Of a DNA stretch of 64,000 nucleotides, positions 62,251-64,000 are shown piece by piece. Under the pieces are notes generated by a model. It searched no databases, had not been told where the DNA came from, and saw nothing but the letters and a program-made list of their open reading frames with translations. Numbering within the stretch: the stretch's first letter is position 1; the number at the start of each line of letters is the position of its first letter. Origin of the DNA: Protonemura montana (lineage: Eukaryota > Arthropoda > Insecta > Plecoptera > Nemouridae); assembly GCA_947568835.1 (NCBI GenBank), contig OX387605.1, positions 14,326,418 to 14,390,417 of the forward strand, given 5' to 3'. A program made the translations under genes and the position numbers.

Positions 62251-63086
62251 TCCGTGAATCTAAGTCACCAGAAAGCTAATTTACCCTTTTTTTTCGAATT
62301 TTCGAAATCGCAAGAATTTTGATGCGAATAGCTTTCTAGCGACTTAGATCCACGAAAAGCCGAGATCCCCGAAGTGGCTATTAGCACAAAAATTTCGTTC
62401 GAATAGACCCGGCCAAATAATACGATATAATACCGATACTCGTTAAAATTTCCTCTGAGCCCACAGAATGCAAGCGGAAAAGGAACTCGAATTCTTCGTC
62501 TAAATTTCTCCTGGATGGTAAGAGAGAAAGATTCCAAGTTCGACGTATCATTAAACGAACATCATATCAAACGCTCGACTTATTTAATAACATGAATTCC
62601 GTAACATCTCTGGGTCCCGATGACACGTCGTTCCTGATATACTCTAATCGAATTCTTAACCATCACATCGATCTATTCTAATATTCCACTGAATCCAAGC
62701 TCCTTGGAGAAACGCTTTTGCATTTCGAAAGACTGGCTGGGCGCAGGAATGTATGGCAGCCCGTGCAGAGAGGTTCAGAACCCGACAAAAGCTTGAAAAA
62801 GCTGAAAGTGGGACAGAAGACAACGCTTGTTTATATAGTAACATGCCTTCAAATTTGACGGAACTGTTTATAATTTTGTTTACAGACATTCAAAGAAAAA
62901 ATTCGCGTCCAGAAAATATGATTTTAAATAGAAAAGTTTCAGGCTTGAAAAAACTCAATACTTTGGACTACGAAAGAAAATAAAAGATGGTGAAAGATTG
63001 AAACGGAAGTTTTCGGTGAGGATGAGCGATTGCCGACAGTTTGAGTGGATATTTATGTGCTTTGTGTTGTGTCCTTCTTGTCGCAG

Positions 63087-63211
63087 GTCAAGTGCAAGTG
63101 TCACCGCCGGAGATCGAACCTGAGTTCCTCGCGCCGTTGGACAACATGACTGTCACACAGGGTCGGGAGGTGTTCTTCACGTGCGTCGTCAACCACCTTG
63201 GACCGTACAAG
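63087..63211 (+). CDS. DIP/lachesin-like Ig protein, exon encoding the start of Ig domain 1
   Basis: The exon adds two bases of a glycine codon and then 41 residues, with the core EPEFLAPLDNMTVTQGREV and then FFTCVVNHLGPYK. This is the highly conserved opening of the first V-type Ig domain of insect DIP (Dpr-interacting) and lachesin-like proteins. The Cys is the first half of the Ig disulfide, and NMT is an N-glycosylation sequon. In the family the domain continues with VAWIKSD...AIL, which is absent here, so it must lie in the next exon beyond the window. The acceptor is pyrimidine-rich (TTCTTGTCGCAG). The donor AAG|GTAACG is less ideal but falls where the family sequence continues. The product is expected at the neuronal cell surface. 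Which DIP paralogue it is cannot be said. Confidence 0.85.
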
Positions 63212-64000
63212 GTAACGACTCGACACGGATGACTAGATAATAAGGGAAACCAAGAAGGTTTTGTCGATATTTTCATTTCTACCATCAAGCTCTATAAAAC
63301 GTGCTCTAGTTTTGAGTCTAGTTAGGTATGGTTTAAGAATCTTTAACCAACCAAATAAGCTGGATAAATATGCTTTAACTATTTAAATCCATAGTGAAAT
63401 AGTTATACATAATCGACCTGATAGTTTCCTCTTTCCTAACTCTTTGAAAAGTTATAAAAAAAGGGCTATGGAATAGTCAGAAGACTGCTTCAGACTCTAC
63501 TAAGGATTCTATCCCCATTTATTAAATATCTGTTTTAATTTTCATTCAAACTGAAATGCAACTGTTAAGCCCCAATATTTTAACCTTTTCATACAAAATT
63601 TAAAAAGGGCTTCTCTATATTTGACGGACATTTTACAAAGTTTTAAAGAGATTGTCCAAGTTTTGTTCCTCCTCCTTGTTCGAACTAAATTTAAAAAATC
63701 ACTAAATCGAACAAGTTTTTCCATAAGAGGCTTTCCTAGCCAGTGGCCAAGATAGAGGAAAATGCATAATCGTGAGTAGCTTTTCACGTAAAGAAAGTCG
63801 TGCAATGAAGAGTCATTTCTCTTCCCGTTCTCCAATTGATATTGATTACAAAAACATCTTTGGGAGGTTTCTTTTAATTAACAACAATCTCAGGGGAGTT
63901 TTAGCGGCCATATTGGAATAAAAACAACGTTTTGAGCTGATGGGAAATACGTGTTACACACACAATATTTTCATCGCCGCCCCGCACAATATCTCTCAGC
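63212..64000 (+). other. start of the next intron of the DIP-like gene
   Basis: From the donor GTAACG to the window end no further Ig exon is seen. Frames open here, including a 97-codon one on the minus strand (63,542-63,835), have no domain. The gene continues to the right. Confidence 0.6.

Larger units (their letters stand above)
44003..63086 (+). other. ~19.1-kb intron of the DIP-like gene
   Basis: Bounded by GTAAGT and a pyrimidine-rich acceptor (TTCTTGTCGCAG). It contains no other recognised exon. Inside are four C/G tracts or runs, three copies of an unclassified repeat, one inverted piece of the ~297-bp tRNA-like tandem repeat, a tRNA-derived SINE-like fragment, a possible Penelope-like tail, and a TATA-bearing CpG-rich segment near 52.0-52.3 kb. 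Open frames such as 48,650-48,955 and 59,315-59,647 have no recognisable domain. Long first introns are usual in insect neuronal Ig genes. Confidence 0.65.

Noticed and set aside
63026..63232. Open frame across the Ig exon whose upstream part (GYLCALCCVLLVAG) looks like a signal peptide
   Set aside because: There is no ATG in frame after the preceding stop; the hydrophobic run is the translated pyrimidine tract of the splice acceptor.

Overview
The window looks like AT-leaning, gene-poor nuclear DNA from an invertebrate, most likely an insect or other arthropod. Three things point there: a spliced immunoglobulin gene of the DIP/lachesin type, an animal-style En/Spm (CACTA) DNA transposon carrying a DUF4806 protein, and scattered relics of SINE-, LINE- and possibly Penelope-like elements. 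Species cannot be told from the sequence. No rRNA, convincing intact tRNA, CRISPR array, bacterial operon or viral genome was seen.

Layout. (1) 1-14,181: non-coding DNA with C/G homopolymers, a few GC-rich patches and a diverged repeat near 620. (2) 14,182-14,534: part of a ~298-bp head-to-tail tandem repeat whose unit carries tRNA-like A and B boxes; a second piece lies inverted at 54,144-54,478. (3) 14,535-21,763: an apparently complete 7.2-kb CACTA-like transposon with imperfect terminal inverted repeats, subterminal repeats at both ends, an uninterrupted 711-aa transposase and a six-exon 377-aa DUF4806 protein. All introns of the second gene have GT-AG ends and the joined frame is open, so the copy may be young. 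(4) 21,764-43,848: non-coding DNA with a ~178-bp diverged tandem array (29.8-30.3 kb) and a LINE reverse-transcriptase 3' relic (41.4-41.7 kb). (5) 43,849-64,000: the 5' part of a DIP/lachesin-like gene. A signal-peptide exon (43,912-44,002) and the first part of the first Ig domain (63,087-63,211) join in phase across a ~19.1-kb intron that holds further repeats; the gene runs off the right end.

The only host gene recognised is the DIP-like one, a predicted secreted or GPI-anchored neuronal recognition protein. The two transposon genes probably work together: the transposase cuts and joins the element, and the second protein may bind the subterminal repeats, as TnpA does for plant En/Spm. 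No polyadenylation signal was seen between them, so they may come from one alternatively spliced transcript. A further oddity is the number of long C or G homopolymers: twelve of 14-26 nt, more numerous and generally longer than the A/T runs.
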